From NCBI GenBank assembly GCA_000198515.1, contig FP929140.1, positions 2,268,527-2,332,526 on the forward strand: DNA of 64,000 bases. Reading direction: 5' to 3'. The notes below the pieces were generated by a model that made no database searches, was not told the origin of the DNA, and worked only from the letters and a program-made list of their open reading frames with translations. The first letter of the stretch is position 1. Every line of letters begins with the position of its first letter. Positions 17,748 to 26,274 of this stretch are shown here, one piece after another. The position numbers were made by a program, and so were the translations under genes. This DNA comes from a gamma proteobacterium HdN1. GTDB taxonomy: Bacteria > Pseudomonadota > Gammaproteobacteria > Pseudomonadales > Ketobacteraceae.

Positions 17748-19418
17748 ATGAAAATTACCTATGAAACGCAGCGCCTAAGCTTGCGCTTTTTTATGCTGAT
17801 GCTGGTGTTGTTCGGTATGCAGGTGGGGTATGGTTTATTGTTGGCCGCACAGCAAGTCGATCCAACCATTCTTGCGGGCACCCTAAATTTCAACGTTGCT
17901 CGCGCCTCTCATCTCACCCTTGGAATCCTATGGATCGTATGCGGATTTATTGGCGGTACATTCTTTGCCGCTCCCCTACTGGCAAAGCGGGAAATCGCCA
18001 TGGTGCCGCTGGCGAAATTTTTGTTTTTCGCGATTATCGGTCTTGTGATCTGGAACTTGTCGACGCAATTTCTTGCGATGAAAGGGATTGCTGGATGGTG
18101 GATGGGGCAGCCGTGGTTGCAGAATGGTTTGGAGTTCTTGGAAGGAGGGCGAGTGTTTGGTCTGGTTCTTCTGGTTGGGTTTATTATCCTCGCTTCAATT
18201 GTTTTGCGTACGTTCCCGCCTGTAAAGCAGTGGAATGAAATTCACTGGGGCTTGGGGATTGGCATCACTGCGCTGGTATTCGTTTGGATTTTTGGCCTGT
18301 TTTATGTTTCCCGCCTTGATCTTCAGGAATATTTTCGCTGGTATGTGGTTCATTACTGGGTGGAAGGCGTCTGGGAAGTCATTCATATTAGTTTGATCGG
18401 CGTTTTGATTGTATTCATGTTCAAAGCATCGGTGCGTGCCGTAGGTTTTGCCGTTTTTTGGGGGATTTCGCTGGTCTGGCTATCTGGGTTGATCGGTAAC
18501 GCCCACCATTATTTCTGGGTGGGCACGCCGGAATTCTGGCAGTTCTGGGGCTCGTTCTTTAGTGCGCTGGAGCCCGTTCCGCTGGTGTTTTGCTTCTGGC
18601 ATATTTATTTAGATGCGCATGCTAACAAGCGGCCTCTTACGAATGCGCCGGCGTTTTATTTCATTCTGGGGTCTACCGTGCTTGAGCTTGTCGGCGCGGG
18701 GATTCTCGGGTTTGTGATGACCTTTGCGCTGACCAACGCGTGGTCGCACGGTACATGGATTACTGCAGGGCACGGACATTTGGCGTTATTTGGCACCTTT
18801 GGTATGCTGGGGATTGGCGCTGCGTACTGGGCCATTCCGTCGATGCGGAATACACCGGATTTCGATCAGCGGCTTGGTAAGCTGGGCTTCTGGTTTCTAT
18901 TTGCCGGGATGCTTGGGATGGCGTTGAGTTTTGCCTTCGGTGGCATGGTGCAGGCGTATGTCATGCGCGTGCTGGGGCTGGAGTGGAGCAGTGGCGACGT
19001 GTCACCCGCGATGGGTGTATTCAAAATGACCTTGCCGGTGTTCGGCTTCCTGTTCGCTGCGGGGGCAGCCATCGTGATTTACGATCTCGCAACGTTGGGG
19101 GCGCACCGCTCGCCAGCGCTCACCACGCCCGCAGCTACTGGATGGCGCCGCCCACTGACAGGTTTTGAAGCGGGTATCTGGTTAGGTTTTATGTGTATTT
19201 TCGGATTGGTGATCACCTTCAGCCTGTTGGCCTTTAACCTGCCAAGTGTTCGCGTAGGCGGTGATCCAACCTTGCCCTATTTGCTGGGTGGTATTGGCTA
19301 TCTTGGCTTGTTCGGTGTAACGCTGGGCTTTGTCGTGCGCTTTACCGCATCGCTTGGCGCTCGGTTGCGTGTGGAAAGCCCTGAGCTACCAACGCCCGAT
19401 CTTGCAATAGATACCTAG
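17748..19418 (+). CDS. norB: Nitric oxide reductase catalytic subunit
   Basis: A 556-residue, 12-plus-helix heme-copper superfamily protein. The non-heme iron ligands are seen as H202 (VVHYWVEG), H253 and H254 (GNAHHYFW), with the NOR-specific Glu E206. The heme ligands appear in AGHGHLALFG (H342, H344), plus H55 for the low-spin heme. E275 in ALEPVP matches the second conserved Glu. The N-terminus has no quinol-oxidase extension, so it is the short cNOR form that works with NorC. It reduces NO to N2O at the inner membrane. It is the last gene of the three-gene operon. Confidence 0.94.
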   Translation: MKITYETQRLSLRFFMLMLVLFGMQVGYGLLLAAQQVDPTILAGTLNFNVARASHLTLGILWIVCGFIGGTFFAAPLLAKREIAMVPLAKFLFFAIIGLVIWNLSTQFLAMKGIAGWWMGQPWLQNGLEFLEGGRVFGLVLLVGFIILASIVLRTFPPVKQWNEIHWGLGIGITALVFVWIFGLFYVSRLDLQEYFRWYVVHYWVEGVWEVIHISLIGVLIVFMFKASVRAVGFAVFWGISLVWLSGLIGNAHHYFWVGTPEFWQFWGSFFSALEPVPLVFCFWHIYLDAHANKRPLTNAPAFYFILGSTVLELVGAGILGFVMTFALTNAWSHGTWITAGHGHLALFGTFGMLGIGAAYWAIPSMRNTPDFDQRLGKLGFWFLFAGMLGMALSFAFGGMVQAYVMRVLGLEWSSGDVSPAMGVFKMTLPVFGFLFAAGAAIVIYDLATLGAHRSPALTTPAATGWRRPLTGFEAGIWLGFMCIFGLVITFSLLAFNLPSVRVGGDPTLPYLLGGIGYLGLFGVTLGFVVRFTASLGARLRVESPELPTPDLAIDT

Positions 19419-19452
19419 TGGTCACCAATGTGGGTCGTGATGCTGCATTTTT

Positions 19453-19503
19453 CAAGCTTGAACGAGGAAGGGCGCCACACATCGGCGCCCTGAACCAAGC
19501 TTG
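19453..19503. terminator. Hairpin between convergent norB and outer-membrane gene
   Basis: AGGGCGCC (19469-19476) pairs with GGCGCCCT (19484-19491) around a 7-nt loop. Outside it, CAAGCTTG occurs at 19453-19460 and 19496-19503 and can extend the stem. No T-run follows, so termination is inferred from the place between convergent genes. Confidence 0.5.
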
Positions 19504-19540
19504 GATTCGCCTGTTGAATCGGCTAGGCCACTCATTCTAT

Positions 19541-20152
19541 CTACCGAAAATAGACGGAGTACTCCAGTTGCGCGGCCTGATGAGGATAGTCTTGATCGAA
19601 GCCATAATAATAATAGAGGCCAAGGTTGCCCGACATTGCTTTCCCTAAAAATGTGGCGTAGTCCGCACCCAAGCGAACCAGCGGGCTGTTGCCGCTCACT
19701 GGTGTGCGCTTTTCGTAAGTAATGGAAGATCCGACATCTGCCATCTCTTGTGTTTTCCAGCGAGATACCCCTGCGCCCAGCTTTAGCGATACACGGTCAG
19801 ATACGTTGAACGTTGTATTGGCAAGCAGATAATCGAAATCCACCTCACCTTGGGATTTTACTTTTTTTCCATTAATTCTTATTCGCACCGAATCTATTCT
19901 TCCAAGCTCTACGCTAAAAGAACGACCCAGCTCCACACCCGCGCCGTAGGTAAGGGTTGAACTCGATACTTTTTCTGCGATGCCGGTCTCCGTGGTTTGA
20001 GATCCATCTCCGGCTGTAACGCTACGGGTAAAATGTGGATGCTCAACAGAGGCCTTTCCGGTGCCAAACTTGAAGTAATACCCAAAATCAGATGCCATTA
20101 AATTTACGGGGTAAAGTGCAACTACAACCGCCAGATATTTCCATGCCTTCAT
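19541..20152 (-). CDS. Outer-membrane beta-barrel protein, small (PagP/OmpW-like size)
   Basis: A 203-residue protein. The Sec signal peptide MKAWKYLAVVVALYPVNLMA is followed by alternating amphipathic strands (FGYYFKFGTG, TLTYGAGVELGRSFSVEL, VSLKLGAGVSRW, SGNLGLYYYYGF) typical of an 8-stranded barrel. The last strand ends in YSVYFR, so the usual terminal aromatic is followed by one Arg. The family is not recognised with certainty; it could be an OmpA-like or acyloxyacyl-hydrolase-like barrel. It lies downstream of the lipoprotein gene on the same strand. Confidence 0.65.
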   Translation of the reverse strand: MKAWKYLAVVVALYPVNLMASDFGYYFKFGTGKASVEHPHFTRSVTAGDGSQTTETGIAEKVSSSTLTYGAGVELGRSFSVELGRIDSVRIRINGKKVKSQGEVDFDYLLANTTFNVSDRVSLKLGAGVSRWKTQEMADVGSSITYEKRTPVSGNSPLVRLGADYATFLGKAMSGNLGLYYYYGFDQDYPHQAAQLEYSVYFR

Positions 20153-20194
20153 ACTTGAAAACGCTCCTTTTAGTTTTAATATCTTCCCAGTACT

Positions 20195-20860
20195 CTAATT
20201 GCCGGTAGCAGTGGCTTGTGATTGCATAATCTCCTCACCACAAACCTTAAGCTCAGGAAATTCAACAGGCTTGCCGTTCAGTGTTGGCGTTGAGTTCAAG
20301 CAGCCGTAATAAATGTTTACGCCTGGCCAGTAGGCCACGCCTTCTGCCGCCATATCGCGAGCGATCTCATCTCGTCGAGCCTTCCAGGTTGCCCACTCCT
20401 CGGTATCCCTGCCGGCATAGTTTAGCGTTCTCCGCTGGCCGGAAAAATCGACTCTGTGGGTTCTCATAGGCACGACATCGGCCCATTTTTTTATAACATC
20501 CTGTGCTTTTGGTTCCAGCTCCTTTGGGTATTCGATCTCGCCTTTTACAAAAGGAAATTCAGTGCTTCCATAAAAAACTGTGTCGAGCGCAAAAGCCGCC
20601 GCACCCGAACCCACCGTCGCTGAGCTCGCCGCTATTGCGGCTGCGCTACCCGCGATTGGTGCAGAAATTTGTGAAAGTTGCTGTGCTCGGGTTTTATTGA
20701 CGTAAAAAGGCAGTTGATCAAGCTGCTTTTGCAAATTTCCCAAGTTTTTTTGTTGATTAAATTTCTCCAGCTCGGGCGAGAGATCAGGATAGCTTGCGCA
20801 CCCTGCCAAAACCACCAAGCCCCCTAACGCCATTATTTTCTTGATTGCCATAATCCCCAT
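20195..20860 (-). CDS. Hypothetical lipoprotein
   Basis: A 221-residue protein with a lipoprotein signal ending in LAGC (lipobox, Cys about residue 21). An Ala/Gly/Ser-rich stretch (IAGSAAAIAASSATVGSGAAA, about 69-89) could insert in or lie on a membrane, and is followed by a soluble domain with Trp and Arg residues (WATWKARRDEIARDMAAEG) and two Cys (YYGCLN, KVCGEE). No named family is recognised. It lies 42 nt upstream of the barrel gene on the same strand; the pair may form an envelope operon. Confidence 0.65.
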   Translation of the reverse strand: MGIMAIKKIMALGGLVVLAGCASYPDLSPELEKFNQQKNLGNLQKQLDQLPFYVNKTRAQQLSQISAPIAGSAAAIAASSATVGSGAAAFALDTVFYGSTEFPFVKGEIEYPKELEPKAQDVIKKWADVVPMRTHRVDFSGQRRTLNYAGRDTEEWATWKARRDEIARDMAAEGVAYWPGVNIYYGCLNSTPTLNGKPVEFPELKVCGEEIMQSQATATGN

Positions 20861-21144
20861 TGCATTTCTCCACGTCCGATGTTCGCCGATGAGTGTACTG
20901 TAGGCTTATTCGGGCCTTCAAGTGGCGCCATCGGCTATTTTTTTTGCTAATACTGGCTGGTATTATTCGCCTATCCCCACCCTATTTAAGCCCTTATTAC
21001 ATGGTTTGCGGTGTGGATAAGCACCGGCTGATCCTGTATATTTCTGTTTTGTTTGGGCACGCTCTTCTGAATCCACTCTCTCCGGATTTTGTAGCGTTGC
21101 GTCGATTGCGAGAGAAATCAGCCAGATCAGGACGTGTTACCGTA

Positions 21145-21735
21145 ATGTTCAAGAATGCCTGCCTCGCGCTGGGAATGAGTCTCGGCCTAAGCGCTTGCGC
21201 CACCTATGCACCGATCGAATCGCGTACCCCTGCTGAAAGCGCACCACGCGTAACGGTGCCTGCAACGCAGCAGCGGCCCGTTGCGCCGATGCCATCAACG
21301 AAGCCTTCAGGCTATGGCCAAGCGCCGAGTACGGGCCGCGCACCTGAATACCTGCCATCGCCGCCGGTGCCGCAACCAAGGCCAGTCATTGCGACGGCAG
21401 TTCCCGCAGCAAAAGCTCTACTCGACAAGGCCCGCCTCGCTCGCAAACAGGGCTTATTGGCCGAAGCCGATGCACTGCTAGAGCGTGCCATGCGGCTCGC
21501 ACCTACCGAGCCTTCGCTCTACCTTGAAACGGCGGAAGTGCGGCTAGCGCAAGGTAATTTCTCGGCGGCTAGCCAATTCGCACAAAAAACGCTTAGCCTA
21601 CTGGGCGGGCGTGACGCCTTTAGTAGCCGCGATCAACGCGCCGATGCTTGGCGGGTAATCTCAACTGCCCGTCAAAATATGGGTGATACCGCCGGTGCGG
21701 AACAGGCCCGCCGTGAAATGGAGCGCTGGTACTGA
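21145..21735 (+). CDS. TPR lipoprotein
   Basis: About 196 residues from ATG 21145, which places a proper lipoprotein signal (MFKNACLALGMSLGLSAC) at the start. Longer in-frame readings upstream add an unrelated Arg-rich leader. A Pro-rich tether (about 30-85) is followed by two or three TPR-type helix pairs (LLDKARLARKQGLLAEADAL; LYLETAEVRLAQGNFSAA). It is probably a periplasmic scaffold anchored to a membrane by its lipid. The 3' end overlaps the likely start of the permease gene. Confidence 0.7.
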   Translation: MFKNACLALGMSLGLSACATYAPIESRTPAESAPRVTVPATQQRPVAPMPSTKPSGYGQAPSTGRAPEYLPSPPVPQPRPVIATAVPAAKALLDKARLARKQGLLAEADALLERAMRLAPTEPSLYLETAEVRLAQGNFSAASQFAQKTLSLLGGRDAFSSRDQRADAWRVISTARQNMGDTAGAEQARREMERWY

Positions 21736-23069
21736 ACAATACAGGCTCTGCCGCTGAATTTGCGGAAAAACCTCAGCTTCATCGCAACATTGGCTTTGTT
21801 GCCTTAGTGCTGTTCGGCGTGGGCGACGTTCTTGGTGCGGGCATTTATGGGCTGATTGGTAAAGCGGCCGGCGAAATGGGGAATGCCGTTTGGCTTGGGT
21901 TTTTGGTCAGTATGCTGGCTGCCGGCCTGACGGGCCTTTCCTACGCCAGCCTTGGCTCACGTTTTCCGCGAGCGGGCGGTGCTTCCTACATAACGTTACG
22001 CGCGTACCGTTCCCCCTTTCTGGCCTATGTGGTCGGGTTTGCGGTACTCGCTTCCGGCGTTACCTCAATGGCGACTGCTGCTCGCGTGTTTGCAGGGTAT
22101 TTAGGCGCAATGATTCCGGTGTTACCACCGCTTCTGATTGCGCTGGGTTTTTCTTTATTTTTGGCAGGATTGGTGTTCCGCGGCATGAAAGCTGCGCTGA
22201 TTGCCAACGGCTTCTGTACGTTGATTGAGCTTGGCGGTTTGCTGTTGGTGATCGTGGTTGGCATTCCTTATCTTGGCAGCGTGGATTATCTGGACGCGAC
22301 AACGCTTGCGAATCCAAGCGGCGACATCAGTATAATGTTGCTACTCAGCGGCGCGGTTCTCACATTTTATTCGTTTATTGGTTTCGAGGACATGCTCAAC
22401 GTAGCGGAGGAAGTGAAAGACCCACAGCGAACACTCCCGCGTGCGCTGTTGCTGGCGCTCGTTCTTGCCTCGCTGGTTTATCTTACGATCGCTCTTGTGG
22501 CAGTTTCTGTGTTGAGCCCCATCGCGCTCGCCGATTCGCAGCAGCCCCTCGTGGATGTTGTGGGAGCTGCCGCGCCATGGTTTCCGCTGGCGGCGTTTAG
22601 CTTAATTGCGCTATTTGCTGTCGCGAATACCGCGCTCCTAAACTACATCATGGCCTCGCGCCTGCTCTACGGGATGGCGTGCCAGCGGCTTGTGCCGAGA
22701 GTGCTTTCTAAAATTCATGCGGGTTATCGAACACCCCACGTTGCGATTCTTGCGGTATGGGTAGTGTTTGTAATGCTGATCGTGAGCGGCGATATTGCCA
22801 CTCTTGCGCGTGCGACCAGCGCATTACTGCTTAGCTGCTTTACAGTCGTGAACATCGCTTTAGTGATTGTAAAACGGCAGGATTCGGGCAAGGGCGAACA
22901 CTTCGATGTTCCGGCGATCATCCCCGTGCTCGGCGCTGGTGTTTGTATTGCCATGCTAAGCCAAGCGCGCTGGCCCGAGCTCCTAACCGCAGGGCTGGTC
23001 TTGGCGGGAATTGCAGGGCTTTATTTTGTTGTTAGGCCCAGCGCCGAAGCGATTGAAACAATGGAGTAA
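21732..23069 (+). CDS. APC-family amino acid permease
   Basis: An inner-membrane transporter with about 12 helices. The first helix contains the APC signature GVGDVLGAGIYGLIG. Starting at GTG 21807 would leave only a stump before this helix. In-frame upstream codons encode HRNIGFVALVLFGVG, a natural first helix, and lead back to a CTG at 21732 with GGAG about 8 nt upstream, inside the end of the TPR gene; I therefore prefer CTG 21732 (about 445 residues). Substrate is not readable; FIGFEDMLNVAEEVKDPQRTLPRA is typical of amino acid/polyamine permeases. Confidence 0.78.
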   Translation: MNNTGSAAEFAEKPQLHRNIGFVALVLFGVGDVLGAGIYGLIGKAAGEMGNAVWLGFLVSMLAAGLTGLSYASLGSRFPRAGGASYITLRAYRSPFLAYVVGFAVLASGVTSMATAARVFAGYLGAMIPVLPPLLIALGFSLFLAGLVFRGMKAALIANGFCTLIELGGLLLVIVVGIPYLGSVDYLDATTLANPSGDISIMLLLSGAVLTFYSFIGFEDMLNVAEEVKDPQRTLPRALLLALVLASLVYLTIALVAVSVLSPIALADSQQPLVDVVGAAAPWFPLAAFSLIALFAVANTALLNYIMASRLLYGMACQRLVPRVLSKIHAGYRTPHVAILAVWVVFVMLIVSGDIATLARATSALLLSCFTVVNIALVIVKRQDSGKGEHFDVPAIIPVLGAGVCIAMLSQARWPELLTAGLVLAGIAGLYFVVRPSAEAIETME

Positions 23070-23140
23070 TTCTTCGGGAGTGATTTTTCGGAGATACCAG
23101 CCGCCGGAGCAATAGCAGCGGCGGGAAATTTCCAATAACG

Positions 23141-23578
23141 CTAGGTTTTCAGCTTATCCTCTAATTCACGCAGCCGCTTCCGGTCTGCGCGCGCTTTTCG
23201 GTAGGTCTCGTCAATATCTCGCGCTTGCGCAAGCGAACCGATCGCCTTGCCTTGATTGTCCAGAATCACGGCAAAGCTAAGCTCGACATAAATTACGCTC
23301 CCGTCAGCGCGCAAGCCTTTCGTGGGCAATGCTTTACCTTTGTGTTTGGTCGTGCCCGCTTGCATGGCGGCATCAAAACCTTTCCAGTGTGCGGAACGCA
23401 GTTCTTCTGGAATGATAATGTCGAGGCTTTGTCCCATTGCTTGCACTTCGGTAAAGCCAAAAATCTTTTCCGCAGCTTTATTCCATAATGCAACTTTGCC
23501 GTTTGCATCGGAATAAATAATGCCGTCTGGGCATTGCTCTACCAACCACTCGGATAGTATTTCTTTTGAGAACGTCAT
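23141..23578 (-). CDS. Stand-alone PAS-domain protein
   Basis: About 145 residues from ATG 23578, with GAGG 6 nt upstream. A single PAS fold fills the protein: GIIYSDANGKVALWNKAAEKIFGF, then the helical FG loop IIPEELRSAHWKGF and the PAC-like ADGSVIYVELSFAVI. A basic C-terminal helix (KARADRKRLRELEDKLKT) may mediate dimerisation. No output domain is present, so it likely senses a ligand, perhaps heme or redox, and acts by protein contact. It sits 64 nt upstream of the SDR gene's 3' end side, on the same strand, so co-regulation is possible. Confidence 0.75.
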   Translation of the reverse strand: MTFSKEILSEWLVEQCPDGIIYSDANGKVALWNKAAEKIFGFTEVQAMGQSLDIIIPEELRSAHWKGFDAAMQAGTTKHKGKALPTKGLRADGSVIYVELSFAVILDNQGKAIGSLAQARDIDETYRKARADRKRLRELEDKLKT

Positions 23579-23641
23579 ATTCAGCCTCGTAGTGGAGCCC
23601 ACAAAGGAGCTCCAAAAAAATGAAATAAGAAACGAGCATGG

Positions 23642-24580
23642 TTAAGACAAATAGCGCACACCCGTAAGTTGCTCGGCAAGTTCCCAAAGCTGCTTTCCAG
23701 TGTCCTCATTGCGGGCGTTAGCGCCGGATTTTACCGGTTTGGGGGCACCATATAATTCAAAAATACCCCCTGGCCCATAAAAGTCACCCCCTTTTACGCC
23801 ATCCGCAGTGGCTGCATAAAGCTGAGGTAGGGCACCTTGATCGCTACTCTGCACTAGCCAGCGATTGGCAAGATGAATCAATTTTTCGCGGATTGGCGCG
23901 TGTGTAAATTGGAGGCTTGCGAGTGATACGTTGGAGTCTGCAACGCCGGGGTGAGCGACCGTACTGATCGTGGATTCTTTGTGCGCGCGCAATCGCCGAT
24001 CCAGTTCAATGCAAAAGATCTGCAGAGCAAGCTTTGCTTGGCCGGTCGCCATCATGGAATTGAACGTCGATTTTTCCCAATTAAGATCGTGTAAGCGAAT
24101 GCGTGCAAATTGATGCATCCAGCCCGCGCTACCGACACCGACCACTCTTGCGGCTGGGCTTTTTCGTAGGCTCTCTAATAGCTGGCCAGTAAGTGCAAAG
24201 TGGCCGAGAAAATCAACGCCCACCATGGATTCGAAACCATCTTCGGTGCGACGTTCTGGCATATTGATAATGCCGGCGTTATTGAGCAGGATATCCACGT
24301 GCGGATAGCGTCTGTTCACCTGTTCCGCAAAAGCGTGGATGGATGCAAGACGGGCTAGATCCAACGCCAACACATCCAGTTTGGCGTGTGCCACTTCTTG
24401 GCGGATGGCCTCGGCGACCTGTGCAGCCTTTTCGGTATTTCGGCAGGCCATGATGACCGTTGCGCCGGCGCGCGCGAGTGCTCGCGTCGAGGCTGTGCCC
24501 AAACCGCCGTTCGCGCCGGTAATCACCGCGATTCTGCCGTTAAGATCAGGAATGTCTTGGGAACTCCAATGTTTTTTCAC
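23642..24580 (-). CDS. Short-chain dehydrogenase/reductase lacking the usual catalytic Tyr
   Basis: GTG 24580 with AAGGAG 7 nt upstream gives about 312 residues; the frame extends far upstream but without a plausible start. The Rossmann motif TGANGGLG, the CRN basic pocket after it (NADP preference), DVLALDLA and LNNAGI are present. At the YxxxK active site the sequence is MMATGQAKLAL, so Thr replaces Tyr while Lys is kept; the Ser region reads GVGSAGW. It resembles the retinol-dehydrogenase/WW-oxidoreductase SDR type. It may be catalytically altered or non-enzymatic. It is divergent from the yedE-like gene. Confidence 0.78.
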   Translation of the reverse strand: MKKHWSSQDIPDLNGRIAVITGANGGLGTASTRALARAGATVIMACRNTEKAAQVAEAIRQEVAHAKLDVLALDLARLASIHAFAEQVNRRYPHVDILLNNAGIINMPERRTEDGFESMVGVDFLGHFALTGQLLESLRKSPAARVVGVGSAGWMHQFARIRLHDLNWEKSTFNSMMATGQAKLALQIFCIELDRRLRAHKESTISTVAHPGVADSNVSLASLQFTHAPIREKLIHLANRWLVQSSDQGALPQLYAATADGVKGGDFYGPGGIFELYGAPKPVKSGANARNEDTGKQLWELAEQLTGVRYLS

Positions 24581-24796
24581 GACGCTACTCCTTGTGATGA
24601 AAAGTCTTCGATAGGAGATTGACTTGCTGGGAACGCTCAGCCAAACGTCCAATCCGCAACCAGCCGATCCTGTAAAGAGGCATCTACTATACACCTTTGA
24701 TCGGCAATTCGTGCTTTCTTGCTCTACTCGTTCGCGTGTAGAATCACCGCCTTTCCATCCTGATGCGGCGTTTGGTTCCGCACGATCGGAGTTTTT

Positions 24797-25984
24797 ATGT
24801 CTCTCGCAAGCTTCCGCGAGCGCCATTTTGTGCGCTTTTGGGCACCTATTCCCGTTTTGGCTGCATTGGGTGTCGCCTCCGCTTACTATTTTGCGATTAC
24901 TGGTACCTTCTGGGCGGTTACCGGCGAGTTTACGCGCTGGGGCGGCCACATTGCTGCGTGGCTGGGTTTTGAGCCGCAGGAGTGGAGCTACTTTAAGCTG
25001 ATCGGCTTGCAGGGCTCGCCTCTTACGCGCATTGATGGCGTGATGATCATCGGTATGTTTGGCGGCGCGCTGTGCACTGCGCTTTGGGCCAACAACGTAC
25101 AGCTGCGCTGGCCTACCCACAAGCGGCGGCTCGTGCAGGGGCTGGTTGGCGGCATAATCGCGGGGTTCGGTGCACGCCTTGCGATGGGATGCAACCTCGC
25201 CGCATTCTTTACTGGAATCCCGATGTTCTCGCTGCACGCTTGGGCCTTTATGCTGGCAACCGTCGGCGGCGCATGGATTGGGGTTAAGCTCTGCATGCTG
25301 CCGTTTTTACGCATCCCGCTGCGCACCTCCACGGAATCTAGCGGGCTGTTTGATTTTCCCGAGAAGGTGGCAGCGCGCGCCAAACGCCAGGCCCAGTGGG
25401 GTGTGTCGGTTGCTGTGCTTGCCCTTGGGTTTGCCGCGTGGCGTTTTGAAAGCTCTCTCACGCTCGGCTTCGCGGCGCTGTTCGGCATCGTGTTCGGTGC
25501 TTTGATTGAGCGCGGGCAGATTTGTTTTACCAGCGCCGCACGTGATTTGTGGACCACCGGAAGAACTCAGATTGCGCAAGGCATTCTGATCGGCATGATG
25601 CTTGCGTGCGTGGGCACATTCGGCGCAATCGGTTTGGGCGCATCGGCAAAAATTTTCTGGATGGGGCCTAACGCGATCCTTGGAGGGCTTTTGTTCGGAA
25701 TTGGGATCGTGCTGGCAGGTGGCTGCGAAACCGGCTGGATGTATCGTGCGATGGAAGGACAAGTTCATTTCTGGGTGGTGGGCGTTGGTAACGTGCTGGG
25801 TGGGACGCTCTTGGCAATTTATTGGGATGAACTCGGCGGCTTGCTGGCCTTGCCGTTTCCCAAGGTGAATTTGCTGGATTCTTTGGGCGCCGGTACGGGC
25901 CTTTTGATTAGCTTCGCAGGGCTCGCCATTGCGATGATGTTAGTACAACTGAATAGCCGACGCTTTCTGGAAAAAAGGAGCTAA
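24797..25984 (+). CDS. yedE: YeeE/YedE-family sulfur transporter
   Basis: A 395-residue inner-membrane protein with about 10-12 helices. Conserved DUF395 blocks occur twice: GARLAMGCNLAAFFTGIPMFSLHAW and RGQICFTSAARDLWTTGR, with a later GGCETGWMYRAMEGQ. The Cys residues in these blocks match the ones that hand thiosulfate through the YeeE/TsuA channel (family knowledge). A TusA-like gene follows 3 nt later, the standard YedE-YedF pairing. It probably imports or moves reduced sulfur (or selenium) species to the TusA partner. Confidence 0.88.
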   Translation: MSLASFRERHFVRFWAPIPVLAALGVASAYYFAITGTFWAVTGEFTRWGGHIAAWLGFEPQEWSYFKLIGLQGSPLTRIDGVMIIGMFGGALCTALWANNVQLRWPTHKRRLVQGLVGGIIAGFGARLAMGCNLAAFFTGIPMFSLHAWAFMLATVGGAWIGVKLCMLPFLRIPLRTSTESSGLFDFPEKVAARAKRQAQWGVSVAVLALGFAAWRFESSLTLGFAALFGIVFGALIERGQICFTSAARDLWTTGRTQIAQGILIGMMLACVGTFGAIGLGASAKIFWMGPNAILGGLLFGIGIVLAGGCETGWMYRAMEGQVHFWVVGVGNVLGGTLLAIYWDELGGLLALPFPKVNLLDSLGAGTGLLISFAGLAIAMMLVQLNSRRFLEKRS

Positions 25985-25987
25985 GAC

Positions 25988-26242
25988 ATGACGCAACCCG
26001 CAGCTAGCATTTCGAAAAAGCCGGATTTGTTTCTGGATTTACGCGGCGAACATTGCCCGTATAACGCCATCGCTACGCTAGAAACGCTCTCGAAAATGCA
26101 GAGTGGCCAACTTCTGGAAGTGGTCACAGATTGCGCCCAATCGCTACATGGGATTCCTGAAGATACTCGCGCTAAAGGCTATGACTGTGTGTCGGTAGAG
26201 CAGCACGGTGCGCTGTGCAGATTTCTGATTCGAATTCCATAA
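25988..26242 (+). CDS. yedF: TusA-family sulfur carrier
   Basis: An 84-residue protein with the TusA/SirA signature LDLRGEHCPYNAIATLETL; the Cys of CPY is the persulfide carrier, although the fourth residue of the CPxP motif is Asn here. Known role of the family: sulfur relay from a desulfurase or a YeeE-type channel. The start is 3 nt after the yedE-like stop with AAAGGAG upstream, indicating one operon. It is followed by the leftward metR gene. Confidence 0.86.
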   Translation: MTQPAASISKKPDLFLDLRGEHCPYNAIATLETLSKMQSGQLLEVVTDCAQSLHGIPEDTRAKGYDCVSVEQHGALCRFLIRIP

Positions 26243-26274
26243 CGCAGTGTATGTATGGTCAAGCGTTTTGCGGA

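Noticed and set aside
23642-25237. A 531-residue version of the SDR gene
   Set aside because: The extra N-terminal 219 residues are the antisense of the yedE-like gene; GTG 24580 has the proper ribosome site.
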